Assembly: GCF_000224145.3 (NCBI RefSeq)
Contig: NC_020175.2
Coordinates: 1,500,576 to 1,564,575 of the forward strand
From: Ciona intestinalis
Taxonomy: Eukaryota; Chordata; Ascidiacea; Phlebobranchia; Cionidae
DNA length: 64,000 nt
Direction of reading: 5' to 3'
The position numbers were made by a program, and so were the translations under genes. The first letter of the stretch is position 1; each line of letters begins with the position of its first letter. The notes beneath the pieces are model-generated. The model was not told the origin of the DNA, made no database searches, and saw only the letters and a program-made list of their open reading frames with translations. This document shows positions 49,001 to 60,600 of the stretch, piece after piece.

Positions 49001-52000
49001 CAAAGAACGCTTATACCAAATGAATCTGTTTCTTCTGCGGTCCACAGAGGGGCCATGGCCCACCCTTAAATTTTGAGTTTCAACTAAGGTTATTGGTGAA
49101 AAAACATACAAATAATATAATTTACTATTTCGATTTAGTGAAGCAAAGTCACTGAACTAGTACAAGTAGAACAATGATTTTGTCAAATCACAATTGGCAT
49201 TGTCTGTGTTATGCTAAAATTTGACTAGTAAGTGTATATGCTTTCTCTGATTCTCCTAAACCAGTGGTGAAGTGTTACACGTGCTATAACAGTGGTGTTC
49301 AAATGGCGGACCTGATCCGGTTCCGGATCTTTTCAAGTTTTAGAATGGATCATCCAATGTAGTTTGGAAGAAAGGGCTAAAATACGACGCTATTATGGTG
49401 CAAAGAAACCACGTGTGAATCCATTTTATTTCGTACTAAACAGTCTACCTTGCTAGCTAAGAAAAACAAACCTCAAATTTTGTGACAAAAATGACTAGTG
49501 GTAGACGACGAATGGAGTTTTGAATGTAATGTAGATCGTTGTGTTTTCACACGGCGTAATTGTGAAAAATAAATGCTATTCAGAACGCTTTCCCTGTTTT
49601 GTGTTGTAATGAGGAATTTCAAACCCAAAACACAACTATAAGGGTGGTATGCAGAAAGTATACTTATACTTAAGTTTTTGCTTGATCTTAGTTTAGCTAA
49701 ACGGAGATCATGCAAAAAACTTAAGTGGTATGCAGAAAGTATAATCAGTGATTCTTAGCTGATCTATGTTTATCTTTTTCGTGTTTGTGTCATAACAATG
49801 GACAAGAGAATTTCTCTCGAAAATTACTCCACGAAGAAGGCAATTCTCGGTAAAAATGGCGACAAAAATGTTTAATAAAAGTCAAAATCGAATTTGTTAT
49901 TGTTTTTATACCTTAAACAGAATAGTAATCAATATAAACAGTAAAAATAGTATGGAAAAAGTAGCAGCAAGTCGGAGTAAGGTCAGTAAGCGGTTACCGA
50001 ACTTTTGCGATCCGAAGCGTTTTTTTCTAAAATGGCCCAGACTCCGTTAAAACCTATAAAAAACGATCCAATACAATCTATTTGACATGGGTTTACAGAA
50101 ATTAATCTTATTTCGCGTTACAAACTTTAAAAACTACCAATTTGCAACGCTGGCAGACACTTAAACAGCCGATTTCGCTGTTTAACTTTTTGACGATAAT
50201 CGACAATCAAAAATCAGTAATTAACTTTGATTATACTTTCTGCATACCGTTTAAATCGTTGTTATGTCAACAATGAGATTTGATCTAAGATCAAAGTTGA
50301 TTATACTTTCTGCATACCACCCTAAAACATTTGCCCCCACCAAAATTTTAGGCTTGCTAGGCCCTTGCAAGATTACTCGGCTTATGGTAAACTCCTAAAA
50401 TATGGTAACTTTAAATACCGGTATAAATACTGGCCTATGGAAAAAAATGAAAAGAATTTCTAAATCTAAACCCTGGGAAGTGACGAAAACTAATTCTCCA
50501 CTAAGCTTGGTAGGCTACTTTTTGTGGTTAGATACAGATCCCTAGGAAACAACTTCCAATAAGTTGATAAAGCCATTTAAAGTATTGTTATTACCTTAAA
50601 AAAACGTTTTGATTTGCTTATCTATCAAAACTGCACCAATAAACGATAAACCGCTGATGGCCGGGTTTTCCCCATGAACGAAATATTGTATTGTTACCTC
50701 ACAGTGCCTGTGAGTGACGTTTTTACAACTTTAAAATTTGATTCTTTTAAACGTTCTTAAAGAGTACGGCCCACGGTTCTCATGGTTGCGCAGTTTTTTG
50801 CATAAGAATAAAGTTTTATGTCTACTGATACTAAATTAACAGCTAGTTTGTGAAAATTATGTTCAATTTAAAAGATATTAACGTTTAAAAAATTAAATTT
50901 TAAAGTTGTAAAAAACGTCACTCGCGGGCACTGTGACGTCACAACACAATATTTCGTTTATGGTGAAAACCCGGCCTACCAAGGTTTACGGTTTATTGGT
51001 GCAGTTTTGATAGATAAGCAAATCAAAGCGATTTGAAGGTATTAGCAATACTTTAAATAGCTTCAAATTTATTGGAAGTTGTTTCCTGGAAATCAGTGTA
51101 TAACCACACAAAATAGCCTACCAAGCTTAGTGGAGAATGAGTTTTCGTGACTTTCCAGGGTTCAGATTTTAAATTCTTTTCGTTTTTTTCCCCATATGGC
51201 TTAGACTATATTTATATCTGTATTTAAAGATATCTTATAGCAGTTTACCATAAGCAGAGTAATCATGCCTGACTGGTGCTGTGTTTAAAATAGCAGCAAA
51301 ACAAGAATGACTAAAGCCATAAAAAGTATATATATAGGTGTGTGTGTTTTCATTTTCAAAAGGAAAAGTGGGGCATAGAAAAAAGCAAGCAACATTACAT
51401 TGGTATGCTGGTCATCTCATATTTGTAGTGTACATTTTCCTTCAGATGGTTTTACTATGATATGTTCCCATTAGGATATGCAAGGAAACTTGTTCGGAAC
51501 AAGTAAGCAGCATTTATTTGGAGACCGCAGAAGAACACAGAAAGTGTATTTCTAGAAATGTTGAATAAAAACAACATGACTCTTGCATGAATCACATTTT
51601 GTATGAAACAAGACCATTCAAAACTGAATGATGAAATATTCTTGCAAATGTTGTTCAACTGTCACTATAATGTTGTTCACTTATACTTTTGATCAGTACT
51701 GATGGAACCTTTCTGTTTTCTTTTTCCAGTCATTCCTGTACCTATCTAACAAAGTTCTGATCAGCTGTAAAGCGATAATGTTTAAACAAAATAAACACCA
51801 TAAACATGTGATTGACCATCTTTTTGGTATGAAGGCCAACAACAAATACTATATTAGTGAAAACTGATTTCGCTAAATTTGTATTCCATGCTCGGGTCTC
51901 AGTCAAGAATATCATATTTGCAACACATATGTGTTTACACAAATTTTAGCAAATTCAGAAAGACAGTGCAACACTTTAACCAACAGACTTATTAAATGTC

Positions 52001-55000
52001 ACATTTTATTATTAAATGCTATTCTTAGTCAACCCACCAAATTGTATTTTTGATTTTCCTAACTTGGCCTGTCTACTACCCCAACACTTGCTGGAAGTAC
52101 AGGTTCAAGTAGGTATTGCCAGTGGACTAGGATCTTCACTTATGTCACTTCTTGAGATAAAATACTTCTACCTGACTATACATCACACACTTTCACATTA
52201 TTGTTAATAACAAATTTAAATAATCTAATACTGTAATACACTTACAAACAATTTAAAAAAACACATTAATTTTAAACTAAAATCAGGCCACGGCAATACC
52301 TACGCATATTTCTTAACTTAAAAGTAACAGAAAACACTATGTCGACGGTACATTCTGTTTTGCTGCAAACATAAATTCATTTTCTGCTAGCAAAGTCTAA
52401 ATCAGCTGATCGATTAGAACAGATTGTGACGCAATTTACGTCATAGTGCCCGCGAGTGACGCAACAATAGGCGGATTTTTTGGTACTTTTTAAAACGTTT
52501 TTTTTTGGCCAAACTAACTATTTTTTTCACAAAAAATACCACAGATAGTATTAATTAAGTGTAAATTTTCTTTTAAAACCAACTTGTATGAGCGTCGTCC
52601 AGACACTTTAACTTTTAAATTAAAAAAAATTTTCACAAACTAGCTGTTAATTTAGCATCAGCAGACAAAACTTTATTCTTATGCAAAAAATGCATAACCA
52701 TGAGAAATGTGGGCCTCTCCTTAAATGTCGACAATATCCTATGCATTTTCTACTTGATTTTTAAAAATAATAAAGTTGTGCGACAGTCTGCAATCTTTGA
52801 ATGAATTTATGCTCATGAATGTAATAGAATTAATTTCGCATAGCAAGGCAACTCGTTACAACATCGTAACAAGGGTGTACTGTTTAATACACCCCAACAC
52901 TGATGCACGCCAACAAGTTACCACCTAAATAACTTTGTAGGCCATTCATTTTAGGTAGATATTTCTTTTATTAATGCTGATTGACAATTAAGGAAAGCCA
53001 TATATAAACACTGAATCACAGCAATTGCCATGTATTGTCGATAATGTTAGCAGCATTAAATCAGCGAAAACCAGGCCAACCACTGTGCCATCAACCCACT
53101 CACCTGATTATACATTCCTTCAAAATAAAAATTGATCCTAAGCTAGCAAGGACAACAGAAGAAAACACAGAAACAACTTCTATCCGCTCATAATTGAAAA
53201 CAATTGTTCCTTCCTCTGATTGGCTTATTTGATTGGCAGTAGACCAAATAGAAATCATACAAGTAATTAAAGTGAAAAAATCAAACACTGTCAAGTAAGC
53301 AAAGGAACGTAATGCTGAAATAAAAAGTGAAAAATAATGTGGTAAACTATAATTATACCAAGTAATAAGTATTGTATATGTACATAGGGAGGTCATTTTA
53401 AACCGATCACTACAGCAATCAAATATGTATTTTTAAGTCTTCTATCCAAATGTCAACCATGGATACAGCATATACCTAAAAACACACCCTTTTTAACTAG
53501 CACAATCATTTAATTTATATGAACAAATATTTTATTTCAAAGACTTACCTAAACTATTGGTGGATTTACACCATGATAAGAGGATAAAAATGATCAACAA
53601 GTTAAAAATAATAAATGCTAAAGTTCTTCTAGCACTTCTAAGTGAAAGCAAAGGTTGCACTGTATGTTTCAACTGGCCATAGATCCTGCTTCTACGTTTT
53701 TTGAAGGGGTGAATGGGACTCTAAACAAAAGAGTAGAGAAAGTGTTCGTTAAAATGATTTATACAATAAAGGAGAAACCTATTAGGGATGTGCTGGAGTC
53801 GTAAAAGCTTGGGTTCGCCGAGCGCCAGCTTCAACGAAAGGCTCGGCACGAGCACATGTGATGTCATTAAGGAGAAAGGCATACGAGAATACGTTCCTAT
53901 TCAGCCGAAAAACGTCGCTAATCAAAATAATACAAGGCACGTGGTTTGCGGTTAAAAAGACGTCTCGTTTCGTAATTTCCAGTATTGCAAATTGTAAAAT
54001 TCATATAAAAAATATTTAATTAAAACTATTTATAACTGATGTAGCCAGTGTGACAACCAGCGGGTTCAAAAAGTGTATGTCATGCAGATATTTACGTCCA
54101 GTCAACGTTATTTCTGACGCTATACAAACGCTTTAGATATTGGTTTTGCACACTAATATATCTGATAAACCATTACGATTGTTACATTACAAACGAGATT
54201 GTTATAAAACAATCGTGTTTTGTTCGCTTCCATACAATCTGTAGTTTTTGTATAATTTTTGTTTCTGATGATTAGTTTAAAAAATGCAGGTAAATTGCGA
54301 TTATGTGAATTTTAATAGCTGCAAATATAATAGCGAAGAGCGACGCTATCAGTAAATTGGAACCAACAGAGATTGTAATATGATATTACAAAATATCGTC
54401 CGGATCAAGCTTGGATAGAAGCCAAAAAACATAGTTTGTTGGCACCGCACGAGAACCAGAGTTTCATTACATCATTTTTAACGAGATTAAATTGACAACG
54501 ATTGCATTGTTGGTTAGGTGTGGAATGTATGCTACCGCATGCGTCTTCCTTTATTTCCTACGCCGGCGCAGAGCATAAAAATGTGACACTCATACACGAT
54601 GTTTCTATCTCGTTGTTGGTTGGGCAGTGGGCACATTCTTCCCGATTGTTATATTTTATATTATGAAACGTCATAATTAATAGTTATGTTGTAATAGGAC
54701 AAGTAACATAACAATTGAATGAAAAAATGTTCCGATTCCTAGGGAAACAATGTAATATTTATACCCATTATAAAGATATGGGAATTCGATTATAAAGATA
54801 TGGAAACATTGGGCGCTCGTGTAATTCGACACCGGCTGTAATTTGATACCGCAAATTTGCTGACGTTGCGATTCCTTACTTGCGAGAGAGCAAATTCACA
54901 ATGAACGAAAACTGATATACACAAACATATGAGCATAGAATTATTGTAGTGGGCCTACATCAATAATAAACAAACTTAACAATATTTTTAAAGAACATTT

Positions 55001-55296
55001 ACAGTCAATCTTGACTTGTGAGACAATCCACTTCCCGACAAGTCAAAATCTGTGAATATAAACTTGTTATAACATTTTTATATATATATGTATAAATTGT
55101 TATGTTTTTTTGGAGCAAACCCTAAAAACAACATTACATAAATGTATGTTGTTTAAATCATTGCAATTACTTATTTATATGCATTAGATTACAAGTAGTG
55201 ATTAAATGAATTATCATACCAATTCAACACTAGCTATACTTTGTAAATAAACTTACCAAATTCTGGATCTATAGATACAGTTGTGTAGGAAGACAT
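46006..55296 (-). CDS. slc30a6: ZnT6 zinc-transporter subunit (SLC30A6), nine exons
   Basis: Minus-strand exons 55296-55257, 55049-55003, 53720-53549, 53314-53104, 48082-47961, 47638-47470, 47239-47076, 46848-46655 and 46428-46006 are all in phase and give 513 residues (human 461). ZnT6 is an inactive cation-diffusion-facilitator subunit that pairs with ZnT5 in the early secretory pathway to load zinc into enzymes such as alkaline phosphatase. Conserved blocks include YLTVFDFFTLITCMISIW, NYERIEVVSVFSSVVLASLG, LQEHMADMSQTLCSIIP, LLNTTPPYLLGQLDKLL, DGVLEIRNERFYTV, RVRRDADEQMVLAHVTHRL and the KDDW near the tail. Zinc-ligand His residues of the usual HxxxD motifs are absent (LTVFD and YYFAD here), as expected for ZnT6. 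The C-terminal 130 residues are Ser/Pro-rich and poorly conserved. Exon 2 (DFDLSGSGLSHKSRL) is weakly supported but restores the phase. Intron 4 holds the piggyBac-like nest. Confidence 0.93.
46511..46650. repeat. 70-base tandem duplication beside a splice donor
   Basis: A 70-base unit (containing TTTATAAATGAGAAATTTAT and GTATTAGCTAATTAGCACAT) occurs twice head to tail, ending five bases before exon 8 of slc30a6 on its donor side. Only a few bases differ between copies, so the duplication is young. Confidence 0.85.
49641..50323. mobile_element. Element with doubled inverted ends (GGTATGCAGAAAGTATA)
   Basis: The outer ends AGGGTGGTATGCAGAAAGTA and TACTTTCTGCATACCACCCT are perfect inverted repeats. 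A second, inner pair GTGGTATGCAGAAAGTATAA and GATTATACTTTCTGCATACC lies at about 49728 and 50249. This may be one copy inserted into another near its ends, or a compound element. No transposase frame is seen, and no exact target duplication could be fixed. Confidence 0.78.
50757..52611. mobile_element. piggyBac-like element inserted inside its own relative
   Basis: TTAA at 50757-50760 and 52608-52611 bound the ends AGAGTACGGCCC and CGTCCAGACACT. Its orientation is opposite to the host copy, whose sequence resumes at 52612 with TTTTAAATTAAAAAAAATTT. No open transposase frame is seen. Confidence 0.85.
53783..54914. mobile_element. 3'-truncated copy of the 41571-type hAT-like element
   Basis: It begins TAGGGATGTGCTGGAGTCGT and follows the 41571 copy through GGTTCGCCGAGCGCCAGCTT and CCGAAAAACGTCGCTAATCA to TTACTTGCGAGAGAGCAAAT. 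It then stops without the GC-rich right end. It lies in an intron of slc30a6, between exons 2 and 3. Confidence 0.75.
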
Positions 55297-55473
55297 GATG
55301 TTTGGTCCTATCTCTTAATAAAAATAACATACAAAGATGATTAATGGAAGAAAGTATTATATATAAATAGGCCTATATATATAATGTAGACTATTACAAA
55401 TAACTCTAACACGGCAATGTTGAATTTGGTGCTAACTGAAGTAGTTTTATGATGGAAAACCAACGGCCCCAAG

Positions 55474-55913
55474 TAGGGATGCACATTACAGAATTTCGAA
55501 TCCGTGTACAAAAGGATTCGAATCTAATTACGGGATTCGGTATTCTGTTTAATGACGTCATTACACGTCATCTCATATACTATGTTAACAATTTTTGAAA
55601 CTTATTAATTTAAAAAAAAAATATTTTTGTGTTTGTGGGACTTTCGAGAGTAAACGTTTCGTAACGTCTTTCCATAGCCTGCTATACGTTTCATGACGCA
55701 AAAACTACTCAATAGTACAATTTTTGATCATTTTACAACTCAAGATCCAACAAGGCTGTTATGAAAGGGTCAATAAACTGACTTTTGTGGGTAAAATTTT
55801 TTTTTCCTATAAATATAAAAAGATTCGAAATTCTAGATTCGGAATTCTAGATTCGAATTAAAGTATTCTAGGATATCCTAGAATACCTAATTATTCTGTA
55901 ATGTGCATCCCTA
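55474..55913. mobile_element. hAT-like MITE with 8-bp target duplication GCCCCAAG
   Basis: Inverted ends TAGGGATGCACATTACAGAA and ATTCTGTAATGTGCATCCCTA (last 20 shown in part) enclose 440 bases. GCCCCAAG at 55466-55473 and 55914-55921 is an exact duplication. It is the opposite-orientation sister of 20942-21380. It lies between the C6orf120 homologue and slc30a6 and accounts for nearly half of the space between them. Confidence 0.92.
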
Positions 55914-56277
55914 GCCCCAAGTACACTTATATAAAGTTATATCTCAATTATTTGGCCCTTGACGAAACAAGTACTATTATAACAAGGTAATGGTTTGGGT
56001 AAACCAAATATCACGTGATACGAGCCAAAATGACTAATTGGATAATAGTCAGATTGAGTAATGACCAGTTCAGATGAAATCGTGATTTGAAACTGTGCTA
56101 AATGCGAAAGACTAAAAGTATATTTTTTTACTTGGTAGATATTTAAACTCTTTTAAGTAAAATAAATAATAAAATAGAGGAAGGCATGGAATCAATTTAA
56201 AGCAGAGCTCGCACACTTATGCTAAAATTATTGCCAAAACAAAATATTTGCAACATTATAGAGTTTTCAACATGATA

Positions 56278-56814
56278 TCACAGCAACACATCCAACAAAA
56301 ATCGTAAAAACCCCACAAAAATGGTCCATAAAATAGAATCTTCGTGTTCTTCAAACACCAACTCTGAATCGGGATTTTGATTTGAAGGTTTTAGTGGTAC
56401 TTTTGCTTTTAAGTCATCAGGGTGACTTTTTGACTGTGGATCTAAGTACACACTTAAACTAAATGAGCTTTTATAGTGATGAATATAGCCATATACGCCA
56501 ATACCAATGGGCCGTGGCTGGAAGCTCTGTACTGAAACAATGTCCTCACTACAAGTGTCTGATTTCATCGTATAATCTTCCCAAGTTGGTTTCTCGGTTT
56601 CAGTTGACAGATAGAGGTCTGCATCTCCTTCATGTGAATGTAGTTTAACAACCACATCACCTTCTAAGGTAAGCCGGAAATAAGTAAAATTCTCAGCCCC
56701 AACATACCCATAAAATGTTTGTACATGAATTAAATCATTACCAAGTGCATTAGACAACAGAAATAACAATGCAGTTAATGTAAATATCAGTTTCCTTAAT
56801 ACAACACTGGTCAT
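56278..56814 (-). CDS. C6orf120 homologue (UPF0669 family), secreted or luminal protein
   Basis: A single coding exon on the minus strand gives 178 residues (human C6orf120: about 190). A signal peptide covers about residues 1-26 (RKLIFTLTALLFLLSNALG). The mature part carries the family's blocks: GAENFTYFRLTLEGDVV with an NFT glycosylation site, GDADLYLSTE, PTWEDYTMKSDTC, RPIGIGVYGY, and a hydrophobic C-terminus after EEHEDSILWTIFVGF. The beta-rich core resembles bacterial pre-peptidase C-terminal domains. The function is poorly known; the human protein is reported as N-glycosylated and linked to CD4 T-cell apoptosis. The start is ATG at 56814; TTTCACAG 26 bases upstream is a good 3' splice site. 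Confidence 0.92.
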   Translation of the reverse strand: MTSVVLRKLIFTLTALLFLLSNALGNDLIHVQTFYGYVGAENFTYFRLTLEGDVVVKLHSHEGDADLYLSTETEKPTWEDYTMKSDTCSEDIVSVQSFQPRPIGIGVYGYIHHYKSSFSLSVYLDPQSKSHPDDLKAKVPLKPSNQNPDSELVFEEHEDSILWTIFVGFLRFLLDVLL

Positions 56815-56840
56815 GCCTGACAAACTTTGAGACAAAAAGT

Positions 56841-57603
56841 CTGTGAAATGTTAAACACATTTTTTTCAATTTTTTAAACATACAATAACTATACTAAATA
56901 GTTATTTATTAAAAATATATTACATAATTGCAGTACATAATATTACATAATTGCAGTAAAGTATATACACACATCAATACTAAATTAATATTTATCTAGC
57001 TGGATACATGGAAATTCCTCTCAAATTCTTGTATCTGTCCGATTTTGATGCACTTTCCTATATTGTCGAAAAACCTCGTGGCTAGTACAAAATAAAAGAA
57101 CGAACTAACTTTGATCGAAACACATACAACTAAGGTTCCTTCTACGTAAAAGTAACGACTAACGAGTTATACATAGCAAACCCAACGTCGGCAAACCTTA
57201 CTCACGTCATAGTAAGGTGTCTATGCGACTATGCTCACATTATCTCGTCAACGTTTTGTGTTTCGGGGACGAAAACATTTCACTTTGATCATTCATGCGT
57301 AACAAAGGGCAAAATTGTTTACCGATGTCCTTGTATTGTTGTTCATCAATTTTTAAGTTGTGACTTCAGAAATTGCCGCGTAACTAGTTTACATCGGGTA
57401 TCTTAGCAATCAACAGCTGTTTGTTGATTTCATTGGTAATTTTACACCGAGTCCGCAACGTTTGAGAAAAAAATCTTATTTTCGATTCCCATTACAGTTT
57501 TACTTTTATTATTCGTACGTTCTCGATTTGTTTGTCCCTTTTTAACTTTTTTCAAGCGTAAAGTTGGTAGAGCTGTATAAGATTCGTTTACTTTTACGTT
57601 GTA
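56841..57603. promoter_or_regulatory. Head-to-head gene spacer, possible bidirectional promoter
   Basis: About 760 bases separate the start of the C6orf120 homologue (minus) from the start of the gene at 57604 (plus). CpG-containing words become frequent at about 57060-57600 (AACGTCGGCAAACC, ATCTCGTCAACGTTTTG, CACCGAGTCCGCAACGTTTG). No TATA box is obvious. The promoter role is inferred from the divergent layout. Confidence 0.4.
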
Positions 57604-60600
57604 ATGCGAAGCAGTGAGCGTCGGCGTAAAAAGGAACTGAACCATGGACCAAGTTACAACAGATTACATGGAGCACCTCCAAGTGCTCGGTTAAGAGCAA
57701 GCGCATCTTCGCCATCGTTTTCAGGGACACGACCCAGAGTTCGATTTGACGAGGGACCTCACGAAGTTCGTACTATTGGTAATAAATTTATAATGTTGTT
57801 CTTATAGTAATGTAAATGAGGTAATTTGTTAGGTAATGGGGAATTCTGTCCCAATGTCACACAAGAAACTTGTTGTAATTGCCATCTCACGAAGCGTGAA
57901 TCGCCAGCACAAATGCACGGTTGACGTGTGTTTATGTAATCCTTGTAAGCAATATAGAGCCAAAAAACGCCTAAAGCACATGTTTTAACACTTAAAATAT
58001 AAATTTCGTTTTATCGAATGAAATCTAGGAGTTTATGTAGAAATTAGTAATATGACTAGTTTTCAGCGTACAGTGTGAATTAACAGGTTATTTTTCCCTG
58101 GCAGTCAATACTAGCAAGTAACAGCAGTCAGCTTAGTTTTTCAGAATAGTATATGCTTATCACTACGTATCTACAAAACAATAGGAACTTTATTTATATT
58201 ACCACATGGCTGGATTTGCAGCTCCAAACTGCTTAAATACTGGCAGAAAAGGTGTTCTCATGTTTTCAAATATCTTAAAGGACCCGTGGTTGTCCTCAAT
58301 GTCACTACAATATTAGGAAAGTTTTACAAAGATACCTTATGTTCTTAGTGGCAAAGTGCTTAGCATGCCTGCCTCCGACACATAGATGATGGATTCAAGG
58401 CTGGTCGCTGCTATCATTGTGGGCATATGGGTCTTTGGGCAGGACACTTAACAGCAATTGCATCAACCCAGTGGTCGCTAATTGGTTGTCCAAAAAAACA
58501 CTAATGGGTTGCCCAATAATAAATAATAATAAACCCATTTTATGACGTAGCAATCCTAACTTCATTTTCACGCCAAATAAACCGACCACATTGATGCATT
58601 TTGTACGTAAATAATTCTCTGTGTGGTCAAGAGAATCAAGATTAAAGTCTACAAAGACATCTCTTATTACTTATTAGTATTTGTAAACTAATGAAAATAG
58701 ATATATTAACAATGATATTTAATCTGTGAAATGCTTGATCACAAACATTAAGAAACAAAGTAACCGGTATTCAAACATATGTTGGCTAAATAATCCACAT
58801 GTGAATCGCCATTATGACGCAAACTATCAATGTGTGAATTGCTATTATGTCGTAATTAAAGGTTTAAACAACTGCTATTATGATGCAATAAATCCATGTG
58901 TAAATCCATACTATTGCGTAATAAATAGGCTGTCTGGTGGGGAAAACACCATATATAAACATAAAGCAGTGTTGGAAACGATTTAGACCGTTTATTTCCG
59001 CGATATTTTGTTCTAGAAACCTATTACTTACGACGGATGGGTTTTCGTTTGTATGACAACCACACACTCGCGCGGGCTCAATGAATGCCGCATAGCTATT
59101 GTGACGTCACTCGCCGGGCACTCGGACTCGACCGGGTAATGTTTCTCATTACCCTGACTCAGTGTTGCGATTGGTTACCAGGTGTCGCCAAGCGCAACTT
59201 TTAGAAAGTATTCATCGTAAAGAGACAATCCTTTACCCTACTAACTTTGCCTTTACTTAATGGCAGATGTGAAAAAGTAAACATTCAACCTGTTTTTAAG
59301 CACCTGCAGGCTAAATAATGAAGTGTAAGTCCCTATTATGACGCAATGAATTGACGTGTGAATTGCTATTATGTTGTAATTAACTGCCAGGTCAAACAGT
59401 CGCTATTATGATGCAATGAATCCACGTGTGAATTCCTAATATTTCGTAACAAACACACTGCTGGCTAAGGAAAATATCTTAAATATAAAGAATCAATACT
59501 TCTGGAACAGATTTAGGTTGATTATTACGGCCCAAAGCCCTAAATCGTTTAGAATGCGATGCAGTGATGAAACATTGTCTGTTTAGCAGTAATATTGTTT
59601 GTTTAACTGAAATCTTATGCAGTAATAGAGAGAGAATAAACCAAACCCGCGTTGCAACTATAAGTAATGTAAAAAAATATTTCGGCAATAGGAATCACAC
59701 TATACAACGAACGTTTGGTTAGTTAGTTAAAAAGTTCCTGTGAGGCAATAATTGAATAAGAAAGTCGGTATTATGACGTAAATAATCAATGTGTGAATCC
59801 CTACTATGTTGTAACAAACATTCGGTTTGTCTGGAGTAAATCCTGCGTAAATAACTTTATTACGAGTAGCATAGAATATATACCATAGATTAATGTTTCT
59901 ATCGCGGGCGAATGCAAGTGGTGAATTAAAGCTTAAGAGTTGATGAGTAGTTGTCCTGAAGAATGTTTTACCAAAACATAAAATGACGTATTTTTAAATG
60001 CATCCAAAACAATCTTGGTCAGATTTTCCTGTGAGTAATTTGGCATTTAATCGAAAATGAAGAGCGTTTTAATGAGAGATGACGATTTAGGATACAAAAT
60101 AGACAACAACGAATCATTTTATGGGGACCGTGGCTCGCGCCGAAACTCGGTTTCGTTTTTGACGTCGCTCAACTTAACAGTTATTGCCGCGACAAAAAAT
60201 GTAAATAACTTAAATTGGAAAAATTTGTTGCCGAGCATTGCTAGCGAAAAAACGGCTTAATCGCAGCTCTGCCCGGACATGCCGAATTTTAATTTCTTCC
60301 CATGCCTAATCAACATATCCATTCAACAGATTCACAACAACAACCAAAATCAACGTTTGTGAATTTCTTCGGAGATCATAGAGCGCCCTCAAGTGATGTA
60401 GAGTTGGAGGAAGTAATGCGGCATTATGGGATTAATGATGCCGATTCAAATAACATTCCATCCTCTTCACCACTACCTAAACCAACTCCATCAAATGGTG
60501 TTTGTTTCAATTATATCTTGTAACCGATTAAACATACCTCTAGATATTAGGATGTTCTTAAAGAGTTTCGTTCAACAAAATCAAATGTTATACAAAGCAA

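Larger units (their letters stand above)
48120..52724. mobile_element. piggyBac-like element disrupted by later insertions
   Basis: TTAA at 48120-48123 and 52721-52724 bound ends AGAGTCCGGACC and GGGCCTCTCC, related to the 6408-9462 element. The interior is split by a block at about 49044-50370 (which itself contains the TIR pair 49641-50323) and by the inverted relative 50757-52611. Without them it would be about 1.4 kb. It lies in intron 4 of slc30a6. Confidence 0.75.

Noticed and set aside
60057-60260. 67-codon open frame starting MKSVLMRDDDLGYKID as an alternative first exon of the 57604 gene
   Set aside because: No splice donor in the phase required by the exon at 60330 was found and the sequence matches nothing I recognise. 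It stays possible as an independent short gene but is unsupported.
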